Assembly (NCBI RefSeq): GCF_003385955.1
Contig: NZ_QRDW01000014.1
Span: 1-64,000, forward strand
Length of the DNA stretch: 64,000 nucleotides
Direction: 5' to 3'
Source of the DNA: Aestuariispira insulae
GTDB lineage: Bacteria; Pseudomonadota; Alphaproteobacteria; UBA8366; Aestuariispiraceae
The notes beneath the pieces are model-generated. The model saw nothing but the letters and a program-made list of their open reading frames with translations. It was not told the origin of the DNA and searched no databases. Position numbers and translations under genes: made by a program. Positions 7,792 to 16,279 of this stretch are shown here, piece by piece. Numbering within the stretch: the stretch's first letter is position 1; the number at the start of each line of letters is the position of its first letter.

Positions 7792-8901
7792 TTAACGGCC
7801 TGTTTTGATCTTGCTCCAGGTGCGGGTCATGACCCGTTTCACCTTCGGAGGCAGAACTTTTTGGGTGAAGAGGCGGGCCTTAACGGTGTTATCCGGATAG
7901 ACCGCAGGATCGTTGCGGACATCTTCCACCACCATGGGGGTCGCATCCTTGTTCGCGTTGGCATACCAAGTGTAGTTGGTGGCTGCTGCGATCACTTCGG
8001 GCCGCATCATGTAATCCATCCATTTATAGGCGGCTTCTTTGTGCGGTGCGTCTTCCGGGATGACCCAGACATCAAACCAGGCCCCGGCCCCTTCCTTGGG
8101 GATGTTGTAGGCCAGGTTCACATCCTTGCCCGCTTCCGCGGCACGGCCGGCGGCCACTGCATAGTCACCGGACCAGGTCATGGCCATGCAAATCTCCTGG
8201 TTGGGGAGCGAATTCAGATAAGAGGAGGAATCAAATGTGCGGATATGCGGGCGCACCTTCGACATCAAATCCTCGACCTTCTTATAGTCGTCTTTGTTGG
8301 TCGAGGACGGGTCCAGGCCCAGATAGGATAAAGCCATCGGGATCACGTCGACCGGGGAATCCAGGATGGTCACACCGCAATCGGCCAGTTTGGAAACCAT
8401 GTCCGGATTAAAAAGGATTTCGGCGGAATCAAGCGGCGCATTGGGCAGGCGCTCTTTCACCATGTCGACATTATAGGTCAGTCCGGTGGTGCCCCACATA
8501 TAGGGTACGCCATATTGGTTGCCTTCATCCCAGTTTTCCAGGATTTTCAGGATGCCGCTGTCGAGATGGGAATAGTTCTTAAGCTTGCTTTTGTCGATCT
8601 GCTCGAAAATCCCGGCCTGGATCAGCGGGGGCAGGAAGGATCCCGCATGCAAAACGACATCATAACCGGATCGGCCGGCCAAAAGCTTGGCATCCACGGT
8701 TTCCGAGGCGTCGTAGGTGTCGTAAACCACCTTGATGCCGGTTTCCTTTTCGAAGTCGGCGATGGTGGTCTCGCCGATATAGTCGGCCCAGTTATAGACA
8801 TAGAGGACGTTTTCCTCCGCGGAACCCGCACTGGCCCACATGGCCGCAATAACGGCTGAACCTGCCAGTACTTTCTTCAAAACATGCTTTAAGGCTTTCA
8901 T
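7792..8901 (-). CDS. Periplasmic polyamine-type binding protein (PotD/PotF-like)
   Basis: The 369-residue protein has a signal peptide (positively charged start, hydrophobic stretch, predicted cleavage after Ala28 in ASAGSA|EE). The mature start LYVYNWADYIGETTIADFEKETG is typical of the PotD/PotF/SpuD family (SBP_bac family 8). Further family segments are DVVLHAG at about 80 and the WFDVW segment at about residue 277. It captures the substrate in the periplasm and delivers it to the two permeases encoded downstream. GGGAGG lies about 6 bases before the start. The putrescine-type family is clear. The true ligand may be a methylated relative, given the oxygenase and demethylase nearby. Confidence 0.9.
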   Translation of the reverse strand: MKALKHVLKKVLAGSAVIAAMWASAGSAEENVLYVYNWADYIGETTIADFEKETGIKVVYDTYDASETVDAKLLAGRSGYDVVLHAGSFLPPLIQAGIFEQIDKSKLKNYSHLDSGILKILENWDEGNQYGVPYMWGTTGLTYNVDMVKERLPNAPLDSAEILFNPDMVSKLADCGVTILDSPVDVIPMALSYLGLDPSSTNKDDYKKVEDLMSKVRPHIRTFDSSSYLNSLPNQEICMAMTWSGDYAVAAGRAAEAGKDVNLAYNIPKEGAGAWFDVWVIPEDAPHKEAAYKWMDYMMRPEVIAAATNYTWYANANKDATPMVVEDVRNDPAVYPDNTVKARLFTQKVLPPKVKRVMTRTWSKIKTGR

Positions 8902-9065
8902 CGAATGCCTCCCTGAAATGCGTGTTTTGCAGTCCTTGCCTGATTATGTGCCTATTGGCTGGCACTCATTATATCTTATGTGCAATTCCCACAGTTATAT
9001 AAATGGCTTGCGCCACAACGATTTTCCCTAAGCATTTACCCATTGTGCCGGGGGTGGCCCGGCGA

Positions 9066-9341
9066 TCAGCGCGACAAGCCTCCTACCAGGCCGTCAAAGC
9101 CGCGCTTGTTCAAAATACCTGCGATGATCAGTCTCTGGTTTTCACTGGTGCCCTTCCAAATTCTGTCGACACGAAATTCTCTGAAAAACCGTCCGGCGAC
9201 ATTGTCTCGGCGATAGCTGCGCCTGCTGTTTGCGCCGTTATTTATTTCCGCTGCCACCTCAGGAGGGATCAATTCGCCAACGACGAATCTTTTCATCCTC
9301 TCCCGCCATGCTTGGGCTTTTGATGTCAGCTCGAACAGCAT
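9066..9341 (-). pseudogene. Acyl-CoA dehydrogenase remnant with a large internal deletion
   Basis: The 91-residue frame joins two ends of an acyl-CoA dehydrogenase. Residues 1-40 (KAQAWRERMKRFVVGELIP and following) match the N-terminal helix region. Residues about 45-85 (RFFREFRVDRIWKGTSENQR, then LIIAGIL) match the extreme C-terminal domain, where the family motif is close to 'R..RI.EGTSEIQRLIIA'. About 300 residues, including the whole FAD-binding and catalytic core, are missing. The frame stays open across the junction and AAGGAAAGG precedes the start, so a short product could be made, but it cannot be an enzyme. It lies just downstream of the TetR gene on the same strand. Confidence 0.7.
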
Positions 9342-9370
9342 CTCTTGTGCCTTTCCTTGGCTTTCGAAAG

Positions 9371-10027
9371 TTATTTTCTCTGCGCCAATAGGCGGATCTG
9401 CTCCGCTTGCGAGGGGAAGAGCGATTCAAACAGGTTGAAGACCATGGTTTTGTCATCCTGGATGCCGCCCCTGTTATTCAGCAGGACCCGCATCCACATG
9501 CCGTCCAGCGCGCCGTCAATGCCCATGGCCGCCGCATCCCCTTTCAGGATGCCGCCTTCGGCCTCACAGGCCTGGGTGCAGAACTGGCGCATATATTCAT
9601 AGCGCTCCGCATCGCGCTGGTCGCAAACCTTCAGATAGGTCGGCCGGGTCTTGGCTTCGCCCCAGAAGGCATACCAGACACCGATTTTCTTGCGGTTGCA
9701 GACCAAGGGGTCGAAATCCGTGTGGATTAGGGCGGCGATTTTATCGATCGGAGTTGGGCCCGCCTCATCCAGCTTCTGCCGGTACACATTCATATATTCC
9801 TCGGTCAGATATTGCAGCGTCTCCAGCAGCAATCCGTCCTTGGTCTTGAAATGGAAAATCACAATCCCCTGCGAAACACCTGCCCGCTCCGCCACCTTGG
9901 CGATGGTGGTGTCCGAGAATCCCAGCTTGTCGATACAGTCGATGGTGGCATCGATCAATTGCTGCCGTCGGAAGACCTTGTTTGCGGCTCGGCTCCGGCG
10001 CGGAGATTTTCGTTCTGTGATAGCCAT
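9371..10027 (-). CDS. TetR-family regulator, BetI-like
   Basis: The 218-residue protein has a TetR helix-turn-helix at about residues 22-70 (TIAKVAERAGVSQGIVIFHFKTKDGLL), which closely resembles BetI. The C-terminal ligand domain contains VWYAFWGEAKTRPTY, a stretch also typical of BetI. BetI-type proteins repress choline/betaine or amine genes and respond to the substrate. It is divergent from the FAD oxidoreductase operon starting at 10356, and two inverted repeats lie in the shared region. That makes it the likely local repressor of the amine pathway. No clear Shine-Dalgarno precedes the ATG. Confidence 0.85.
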   Translation of the reverse strand: MAITERKSPRRSRAANKVFRRQQLIDATIDCIDKLGFSDTTIAKVAERAGVSQGIVIFHFKTKDGLLLETLQYLTEEYMNVYRQKLDEAGPTPIDKIAALIHTDFDPLVCNRKKIGVWYAFWGEAKTRPTYLKVCDQRDAERYEYMRQFCTQACEAEGGILKGDAAAMGIDGALDGMWMRVLLNNRGGIQDDKTMVFNLFESLFPSQAEQIRLLAQRK

Positions 10028-10090
10028 TTAATTGAGTATGCCTTCGATATTTATATGTTTCAATAATATTTCTATAGCCCAAAAATTCAT

Positions 10091-10138
10091 TTTTGTTAAT
10101 AGCTTATTTAACAAAATTAATTGAGCGTTTATTCAATT
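10091..10138. promoter_or_regulatory. Two tandem inverted repeats between the TetR gene and the FAD oxidoreductase operon
   Basis: TTTTGTTAA-N8-TTAACAAAA (10091-10116, perfect 9-bp arms) is followed at once by AATTGA-N8-TCAATT (10119-10138, perfect arms). Both have an 8-base spacer, so they look like paired dimer sites for the adjacent TetR protein. The remaining intergenic sequence 10139-10355 shows no gene. Confidence 0.55.
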
Positions 10139-10355
10139 TTTGTAGACATCGATAAAATCCTGTGCCAGCCTCCGGGACGTTATTAACACAAAAACGGTAT
10201 GAATTCATGCGCACGCAGAAGAAAAACAACGACCATTTCAAGGCGACTGTCACGACGCTGTGTGAATGAGATCCCGAAAAAATTTTGAAAAGCTGTCGAT
10301 CTGACTGCGGATGAACGGGGCGAAGGAAGCTCACGGCCTGACCGTAGGGAGTAAA

Positions 10356-11972
10356 ATGATGAAAAAGTATGATGCGATTGTGGTGGGAGCTGGTCATAAC
10401 GGCCTGGTCACTGCCTGTTATCTCGCCAAGTCGGGCCTCGATGTCTTGGTGGTCGAGAAACATGACTATATCGGTGGTGCGGCTGTCAGCCTGGAACTGT
10501 ATGACGGCTGGAAATATTCCAACTGTTCCTATGTCTGCAGCCTATTCCGCCCGGAGATTTCCCGGGATCTGGAGCTGTATAAATACGGCCTGCAGGTGAT
10601 CCCCTATGGTGGTGGCGGCGTGCTGATGGAAAATGGTGACCATCTGGCGGCCCTGTCCGATCATGATGCCGCCCGGCAGGAAATAGCGCGTCATTCTAAG
10701 AAGGATTCGGAAGCTTACGACCGCTACAGCGCGAATCTGATGCGCCAGTGTAAATTCATCAAACCTCTGCTGATGCGGACCGCGCCGGATCCAACCTCCT
10801 TCAAGCCACGCGATCTTCAGGAACTCTTGTATCTGGGCAAGAGGTTCCACGGGCTTAGCGAGCCGGAAATGTATGAGATGGCCCGTTTCTGGACCATGAG
10901 CGTGGTCGAGTTCCTGGACGAATATTTCGAAAGCGATGTGATGAAGGCCTGGATCGCCGGCACCGGGATCATCGGCACCGCGCTTGGTCCCTGTTCGCCT
11001 GGCACGGCCTATGTCTTGCTGCATCATTACATGGGTGAGGTCGACGGCAATATCGGTGCCTGGGGCTTTGCCCGTGGCGGCATGGGCTCCATCACCAAGG
11101 CGCTGGCCGATTGCTTGAAGGATAAGGGCGGTGAGATCCGTGCCGGGTCGGGTGTTGAAAACATCCTGGTCAAGAATGGCCGGGCGGTCGGTGTCGCGCT
11201 GGAAAATGGCGATGAGTTTTATTCTGACACCATCATTTCCGGCATGGATGTTAAGCGCACCTTCCTGAAGACCATGGAAACCAAACATCTGCCGGATGAT
11301 TTTGTCCGCCAGGTGAAACGGTTCAAGATCCGTGGTTCGTCTGGCAAGCTTAATATCGCGCTCGATGGCCTGCCCGAATTCCCGCAACTGCCGGAAGGGT
11401 CCCAGGTCACCCGCGGTGATTTCCATTTCACGGATTCCGTCGAGCGGATGGAACGGGCCTATGACGACTGGAAACGCGGTACCTGGTCCAAGGATCCTTA
11501 TCTGGATGTGCTGATCCCGACCCAAATCGATCCCACAATGGCCCCGGAGGGCAAGCATTACATGACGGTCTTCGTCCAATATGCCCCCTATGACCTGGCC
11601 GATGGCGAGGTCTGGGATGACAAGAACCGTGAAGCTTTTGCAGAATCGACCATCTCCCTGATTTCCAAATACAGCCCCAACTTCCGCGATCTGATCCTGC
11701 ATAAGGAAGTGCGCACGCCGCTGGATATTGAGGAAAAGGCAGGCCTGACGGAAGGCAATATCTTCCAGGGAGAGCTGACTTTTGACCAGTTGCTTTTTAA
11801 CCGGCCGGTGCCGGGTTATGCGCAATATCGTTCGCCGGTGAAGGGGCTTTATATGTGCGGTTCCTCGACCCATCCGGGCGGGGGCGTTATGGGCGCGCCG
11901 GGCGCGAATGCCGCACGCGAGATTCTGCGCGACATGGGCGCGGGCCGTCAAACCGGGAGGCAGGCAGCATGA
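10356..11972 (+). CDS. FAD-dependent oxidoreductase, phytoene-dehydrogenase-like (COG1233), first copy
   Basis: The 538-residue flavoprotein has an N-terminal dinucleotide-binding motif, YDAIVVGAGHNGLVTACYLAKSG, and a C-terminal substrate/FAD closing motif, GLYMCGSSTHPGGGVMGAPG. It belongs to the phytoene desaturase/amine oxidase-like family. Members outside carotenoid clusters have diverse, mostly unknown amine or alcohol substrates. There are no carotenoid genes here, and it is operonic with a GcvT-like protein, aldehyde dehydrogenase and aminotransferase, so an amine-oxidising role is inferred. The start at 10356 or 10359 follows TAGGGAG, and the longer reading from 10311 has no such site. 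Its stop overlaps the second copy as ATGA. Confidence 0.8.
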   Translation: MMKKYDAIVVGAGHNGLVTACYLAKSGLDVLVVEKHDYIGGAAVSLELYDGWKYSNCSYVCSLFRPEISRDLELYKYGLQVIPYGGGGVLMENGDHLAALSDHDAARQEIARHSKKDSEAYDRYSANLMRQCKFIKPLLMRTAPDPTSFKPRDLQELLYLGKRFHGLSEPEMYEMARFWTMSVVEFLDEYFESDVMKAWIAGTGIIGTALGPCSPGTAYVLLHHYMGEVDGNIGAWGFARGGMGSITKALADCLKDKGGEIRAGSGVENILVKNGRAVGVALENGDEFYSDTIISGMDVKRTFLKTMETKHLPDDFVRQVKRFKIRGSSGKLNIALDGLPEFPQLPEGSQVTRGDFHFTDSVERMERAYDDWKRGTWSKDPYLDVLIPTQIDPTMAPEGKHYMTVFVQYAPYDLADGEVWDDKNREAFAESTISLISKYSPNFRDLILHKEVRTPLDIEEKAGLTEGNIFQGELTFDQLLFNRPVPGYAQYRSPVKGLYMCGSSTHPGGGVMGAPGANAAREILRDMGAGRQTGRQAA

Positions 11973-13492
11973 GTATGAAAGATAATTATGATGCCGTTAT
12001 CATTGGCGGCGGGCATAACGGGCTGGTCTGTGCCAGTTATCTGGCAAAGGCGGGCCGCAAGGTTCTGGTGCTGGAAGCAAACGACCAGCTGGGCGGTGCG
12101 GCTCCGGGCTGTGCCCATATTATCAACCAGCTGAATGGTGCGGTCGCCAATGATCTGGAACTGACCAAGCATGGCCTGAAATACACCGATACCAACCTGG
12201 CGACCATTGCGTTGGGTGAAGGCGGGGAGCATCTCAAGATCGAAGGCACCCGTGTCTCGGCCCTCAATGGGGCGGCGCTGTCGGAGGAAGATCGCGTTTC
12301 CTTTAACAAGATGATGCGCAGCCTGCATAAATTCTCCAACCTGCTGGGGCCGGTATGGGGCAAGAAGCCGCCCCGGCTGAAGAACCAGGACCTGGAAGAC
12401 AAAATCACGCTGGGTAAACTGGGGCTTTCCATTCGCATGCTGGGCAAGCGCGACATGCAGGATTTTTTGCGCATTGCCCTTATGAATGCCGCTGACCTGG
12501 TTGAGGATGCGGTGGAGAACAAACTGCTGCAAGGCGCGATCGCGGTGGATTCTGTCTGGGGCACCCATCTGGCACCCCGGTCTCCGGGCACTGTTTTGTC
12601 GCTCTTTTATCGTCTGTCCGGTGCGATTAACGGCCGCCAGGGGGCGCTGGCGCTTCCTGCCGGCGGCATGGGCGCTGTGGTTGATGCGCTGGTGGCAGCG
12701 GCTGCCAGTAATGGTGTCGATATTCGCACAGGTGCTGCCGTTGAGCAGATCCTGGTGGAAAACGACCGGGCCTGCGGCGTGCAACTGGCCGGTGGCGAGA
12801 TAATCACCGCCAATCTGGTGATTTCCAATGCCGACCCGAAACGCACCTTTCTCAATCTTCTGGGGGCCCGGCATCTGGATGCGGGCTTTGTCCGCCGGAT
12901 TTCAAAAACCCGGACCAACGGGAATACGGCGCGTTTGACCCTGAAGCTGAATTCCCTGCCGGAATTCACCGGCCTGGCCCGCAGCGATCTTAAGAACCGC
13001 CTGTTGATCGCACCGGATATTCTCTATCTGGAGGAAGCCTTCAACCAGGCGAAATATGGTGAGTTCAGCAACCAACCGGCCATGGAGATCGTCTTCCCCG
13101 AGGGCGCTGAACCGACCCTGTCGGCCCTGGTGCAATATGCGCCCTATCACCTGAAAGGCGGCTGGACTGACGAGGCCCGGACCGCGTTTTTGGAAAAGGC
13201 GCTGGATCAGCTGGACCGCTATGCACCGGGAATCCGTGACCATATCCGCGAGAGCGAGCTCCTGACCCCGGCCGATATTGAGGCCCGCTATCACATCACC
13301 GGTGGCCATTGGCACCATGTGGAAATGCAGATCGATCAGATGCTGATGATGCGCCCCGTTCACGGATCCGCGCAATATCAGACCCCGATGCCGGGACTTT
13401 ATCTCTGTGGTGCGGGCGCGCATCCGGGGGGCTCCGTCACAGGGGCGCCGGGCATGAATGCCGCAAAACGAATTCTGGCGATGGAGGCTTGA
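11969..13492 (+). CDS. FAD-dependent oxidoreductase, phytoene-dehydrogenase-like (COG1233), second copy
   Basis: The 507-residue paralogue of the preceding protein has the N-terminal motif YDAVIIGGGHNGLVCASYLAKAG and the C-terminal GLYLCGAGAHPGGSVTGAPG. The start at 11969 has GGGAGG 8 bases upstream and overlaps the previous stop (ATGA). The tight coupling and similar length suggest the two form a heteromeric enzyme or act on successive intermediates. It is about 30 residues shorter than the first copy, and the stretch after the FAD motif that begins SLELYDGWKYSN in copy one is missing here. A phytoene substrate is unlikely in this context. Confidence 0.8.
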   Translation: MSMKDNYDAVIIGGGHNGLVCASYLAKAGRKVLVLEANDQLGGAAPGCAHIINQLNGAVANDLELTKHGLKYTDTNLATIALGEGGEHLKIEGTRVSALNGAALSEEDRVSFNKMMRSLHKFSNLLGPVWGKKPPRLKNQDLEDKITLGKLGLSIRMLGKRDMQDFLRIALMNAADLVEDAVENKLLQGAIAVDSVWGTHLAPRSPGTVLSLFYRLSGAINGRQGALALPAGGMGAVVDALVAAAASNGVDIRTGAAVEQILVENDRACGVQLAGGEIITANLVISNADPKRTFLNLLGARHLDAGFVRRISKTRTNGNTARLTLKLNSLPEFTGLARSDLKNRLLIAPDILYLEEAFNQAKYGEFSNQPAMEIVFPEGAEPTLSALVQYAPYHLKGGWTDEARTAFLEKALDQLDRYAPGIRDHIRESELLTPADIEARYHITGGHWHHVEMQIDQMLMMRPVHGSAQYQTPMPGLYLCGAGAHPGGSVTGAPGMNAAKRILAMEA

Positions 13493-13495
13493 TCG

Positions 13496-14707
13496 ATGAC
13501 CGCGATGCAACCAAAACCGTTTGATTCCAGGAAACTGGGCATGCGCCAGACGCCGTTTTATCCGCGGCAGATGGACTGGACCATCACCAATGACTGGCTT
13601 TTATGGGCGGGTTACACCTCGCCCGGCAGCCTGGATGTGGTCGAGCAGGAATATTTTGCAATCCGCAACTCGGCTACGGTCTTTGACATCACGCCGATGT
13701 GCAAATACCGGGTTTCCGGGCCGGAGGCCGAGCTGTTCCTCAACCGCCTGGTCACCCGTGACATTCGAAAGATGCGCGACAACCGGGTTTCCTATGTGAT
13801 CTGGTGCGATGATGAAGGCCATATGCTGGATGATGGCACGGTCTTCAAATATTCGAACACCGAATACCGGCTCTGCTGTCAGGAACGGCAATATGACTGG
13901 CTGACTGACAATGCCATTGGCCTGAATGTTGAGATCCAGGATGTGACGGATGATATCGCGGCGCTGGCGTTCCAGGGACCGACAACCTGTCGAATCCTGA
14001 AAAATCTGGGTCTTGCTGGTGTTGAGGAAATGAAGCCGTTCGACATTCGCGAATTCCCGTTTGGCAAGGGCACCCTTTCGGTTTCCCGCACCGGCTTTAC
14101 CGGGGATCTGGGATATGAATTGTGGATTGATCCGGAACAGGCGCTGGATCTATGGGATACGCTCTTTGAGGCGGGGCGGCATTACGATATCCGCCCGATC
14201 GGCAGCCACGCGCTGGATCTTGCCCGAATGGAGGCTGGCCTGCTGCAGCCGAATGTGGATTTCCAGTCCGCCGAGTTTACCCTGCGCCACAGCCGACGCC
14301 GCAGCCCGTTCGAAATCGGGATGGAATGGCAGGTGGATTTCACCAAGGGCCATTTCAACGGCCGTCGGGCGCTGTTGAAGGAGAAACAGCAGGGGACGTC
14401 GAAATATTGTCTGGTGGGGCTGGATATCGAGGGCAACAAACCAGCCCATGCGGCACTGATCTATCACCGCCAGAAGAAGGAGATCGGCCGGATCACGTCG
14501 GCCATGTGGTCTCCGACCCTAAAGACCAATATTGCGCTGGCGGAATTGAAACGCCCGTTCGGCATTGATCAGAAAGAAGACATCTGGGTCGAAATCTATG
14601 TGGATAAGGAAATGAAATGGGAACGGGTCATGGCCCGGGCCAGGATCGTTTCTACGCCCTTCTTTGCGCCTGCGCGCAAAAATCAGACGCCGCCGGCGGA
14701 TTATTGA
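13496..14707 (+). CDS. GcvT-like tetrahydrofolate aminomethyltransferase
   Basis: The 403-residue protein is of the glycine cleavage T-protein family, which moves a one-carbon unit from an amine or sulfonium methyl to tetrahydrofolate. Characteristic segments are FDITPMCKYRVSGPEAELFLNRL at about 62-84, a GPTTCRIL folate-site segment at about 161, and SRTGFTGDLGYELW at about 195-208, as in GcvT. It starts 3 bases after the second FAD oxidoreductase, with GGAGG upstream. In this operon it probably captures methylene groups released by amine demethylation. GcvH and GcvP are absent, so it is not the glycine cleavage system. A DmdA-like demethylase is an alternative within the same family. Confidence 0.8.
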   Translation: MTAMQPKPFDSRKLGMRQTPFYPRQMDWTITNDWLLWAGYTSPGSLDVVEQEYFAIRNSATVFDITPMCKYRVSGPEAELFLNRLVTRDIRKMRDNRVSYVIWCDDEGHMLDDGTVFKYSNTEYRLCCQERQYDWLTDNAIGLNVEIQDVTDDIAALAFQGPTTCRILKNLGLAGVEEMKPFDIREFPFGKGTLSVSRTGFTGDLGYELWIDPEQALDLWDTLFEAGRHYDIRPIGSHALDLARMEAGLLQPNVDFQSAEFTLRHSRRRSPFEIGMEWQVDFTKGHFNGRRALLKEKQQGTSKYCLVGLDIEGNKPAHAALIYHRQKKEIGRITSAMWSPTLKTNIALAELKRPFGIDQKEDIWVEIYVDKEMKWERVMARARIVSTPFFAPARKNQTPPADY

Positions 14708-14725
14708 TCTGGGAGGATAATTGAG

Positions 14726-16234
14726 ATGACTGATTTGACATTGGCTGATTGGCAGTCCCGCGCGGATTCATTCCGGCCGGAAACCCGCCTCTTCATCGAT
14801 GGCGACTATGTGGATGCCGTTGAGGGCAACCGGTTCGAAAGCATCAATCCGGCCGACCGCTCTGTGGTGGCGGCATTCTCTGCGGGCAATGAAAAGGATA
14901 TCGACCGCGCGGTGGCGGCGGCCAAGGTTTCCTTCAAAACCGGTGTCTGGTCCAAGATGGCCCCGCGCGACCGGATGAATGTGCTCTACCGTCTGGCGGA
15001 TCTGGTCGATGAAAATGCAAAAGAACTGGCGCTGATGGAAACGCTCGACATGGGCAAACCCATCAATGACTGCTTGACCATGGATATCCCCTTCGTCGCC
15101 GATACCTTCCGGTATTTTGCCGAATGTATTGATAAAATCGAAGGCTCGATCACCAATACCGAAAATGATGTGCTCAGCCTGATCCTGCGCCAGCCGATCG
15201 GTGTGGTTGGCGCGATCTCGCCCTGGAACTTCCCGCTCCTCATGGCGGCCTGGAAGGTGGCGCCTGCGCTGGCGGCGGGGAACTCGACGGTATTGAAACC
15301 CGCGGAACAATCCCCGATGAGCTGCCTGAAACTGGCGAAGTTGTTCATGGAGGCGGGTGGCCCCGCCGGTGTCCTGAACGTGGTGCCGGGCCTGGGGGAG
15401 GAAGCGGGCAAAGCGCTGGCGCTGCATATGGATGTCTCCAAGGTGAGCTTCACCGGCTCGACCGAGGTGGGCAAGCTGATGCTGATTTATGCCGGCCAGT
15501 CCAACATGAAAAAGGTCAGCCTGGAATGCGGCGGCAAGAGCCCGAATATCTTCCTGGGTGATCTGGTTGGCGACAAGCTGGAGCAGGCGGCGGAAGCCGC
15601 CGCCCATGCGATCTATCTCAATATGGGTGAGGTTTGCTCCGCCGGGTCCCGTATCCTGGTGGACCAGAAAATCCATGGAGATTTCCTGGAGGCCTTCAAG
15701 GAAAAGGGCAAGGATCTCTATAAGCCGGGCAACCCGCTGGATCCGGGCTGTAATATGGGGCCGCTGGTTGATCATCAGTCCCAGGACCGGGTGCTGGGCG
15801 CGGTCGCCCAGGCAAAAGTTGAGGGCGCGACCCTGGAATTTGGCGGTGATACACCGGGTGGTGATTTGTCGGCCGGTGCCTATGTGAACCCGACCCTGTT
15901 CTCTGGCGTGAACAACACCATGACCATCGCACGCGCGGAAACCTTTGGTCCGGTGGCCAGCATGATCCCGTTCAATGGATTGGATGAGGCGCTCTCCATC
16001 GCCAATGACAGCATCTATGGCCTGGCCGCGGCGGTCTGGACCAATGATTTGAATCTGGCGCACCAGTTCGTGCGCGATATCGAAGCGGGCACGGTCTTTG
16101 TTAATTCCTATGACGAAGGTGACATGACACAGCCGTTTGGCGGCTTCAAACAATCCGGTAACGCCAAGGATAAATGTTTTGAAAGCCTGCTCAGCTACAC
16201 CCAGGCAAAAGCCGCCTGGTTCCGGTTCAGCTGA
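14726..16234 (+). CDS. NAD(P)-dependent aldehyde dehydrogenase (PuuC/KauB-like)
   Basis: The 502-residue aldehyde dehydrogenase has the segment [19 protein letters not shown], the cofactor motif SFTGSTEVG, the general base in SLECGGKSPN and the catalytic cysteine in NMGEVCSAGSR. It is closest in style to gamma-glutamyl-gamma-aminobutyraldehyde/aminoaldehyde dehydrogenases of polyamine breakdown. It would oxidise the aldehyde produced by the aminotransferase or the FAD oxidoreductases. GGGAGG precedes the start. It lies between the GcvT-like gene and the aminotransferase with short gaps, as part of one operon. Confidence 0.9.
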   Translation: MTDLTLADWQSRADSFRPETRLFIDGDYVDAVEGNRFESINPADRSVVAAFSAGNEKDIDRAVAAAKVSFKTGVWSKMAPRDRMNVLYRLADLVDENAKELALMETLDMGKPINDCLTMDIPFVADTFRYFAECIDKIEGSITNTENDVLSLILRQPIGVVGAISPWNFPLLMAAWKVAPALAAGNSTVLKPAEQSPMSCLKLAKLFMEAGGPAGVLNVVPGLGEEAGKALALHMDVSKVSFTGSTEVGKLMLIYAGQSNMKKVSLECGGKSPNIFLGDLVGDKLEQAAEAAAHAIYLNMGEVCSAGSRILVDQKIHGDFLEAFKEKGKDLYKPGNPLDPGCNMGPLVDHQSQDRVLGAVAQAKVEGATLEFGGDTPGGDLSAGAYVNPTLFSGVNNTMTIARAETFGPVASMIPFNGLDEALSIANDSIYGLAAAVWTNDLNLAHQFVRDIEAGTVFVNSYDEGDMTQPFGGFKQSGNAKDKCFESLLSYTQAKAAWFRFS

Positions 16235-16279
16235 GCCGCAAGCAGAAGACAAGACGTAATAGAAACAAGGAGTGTTTTC

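Noticed and set aside
10356-13492. Carotenoid biosynthesis (phytoene desaturase pair)
   Set aside because: No phytoene synthase or other carotenoid genes in the window. The operon partners are amine-catabolic enzymes.
13496-14707. True glycine cleavage T protein
   Set aside because: No gcvH or gcvP nearby, and the context is amine demethylation. A GcvT-like demethylase/aminomethyltransferase is more likely.
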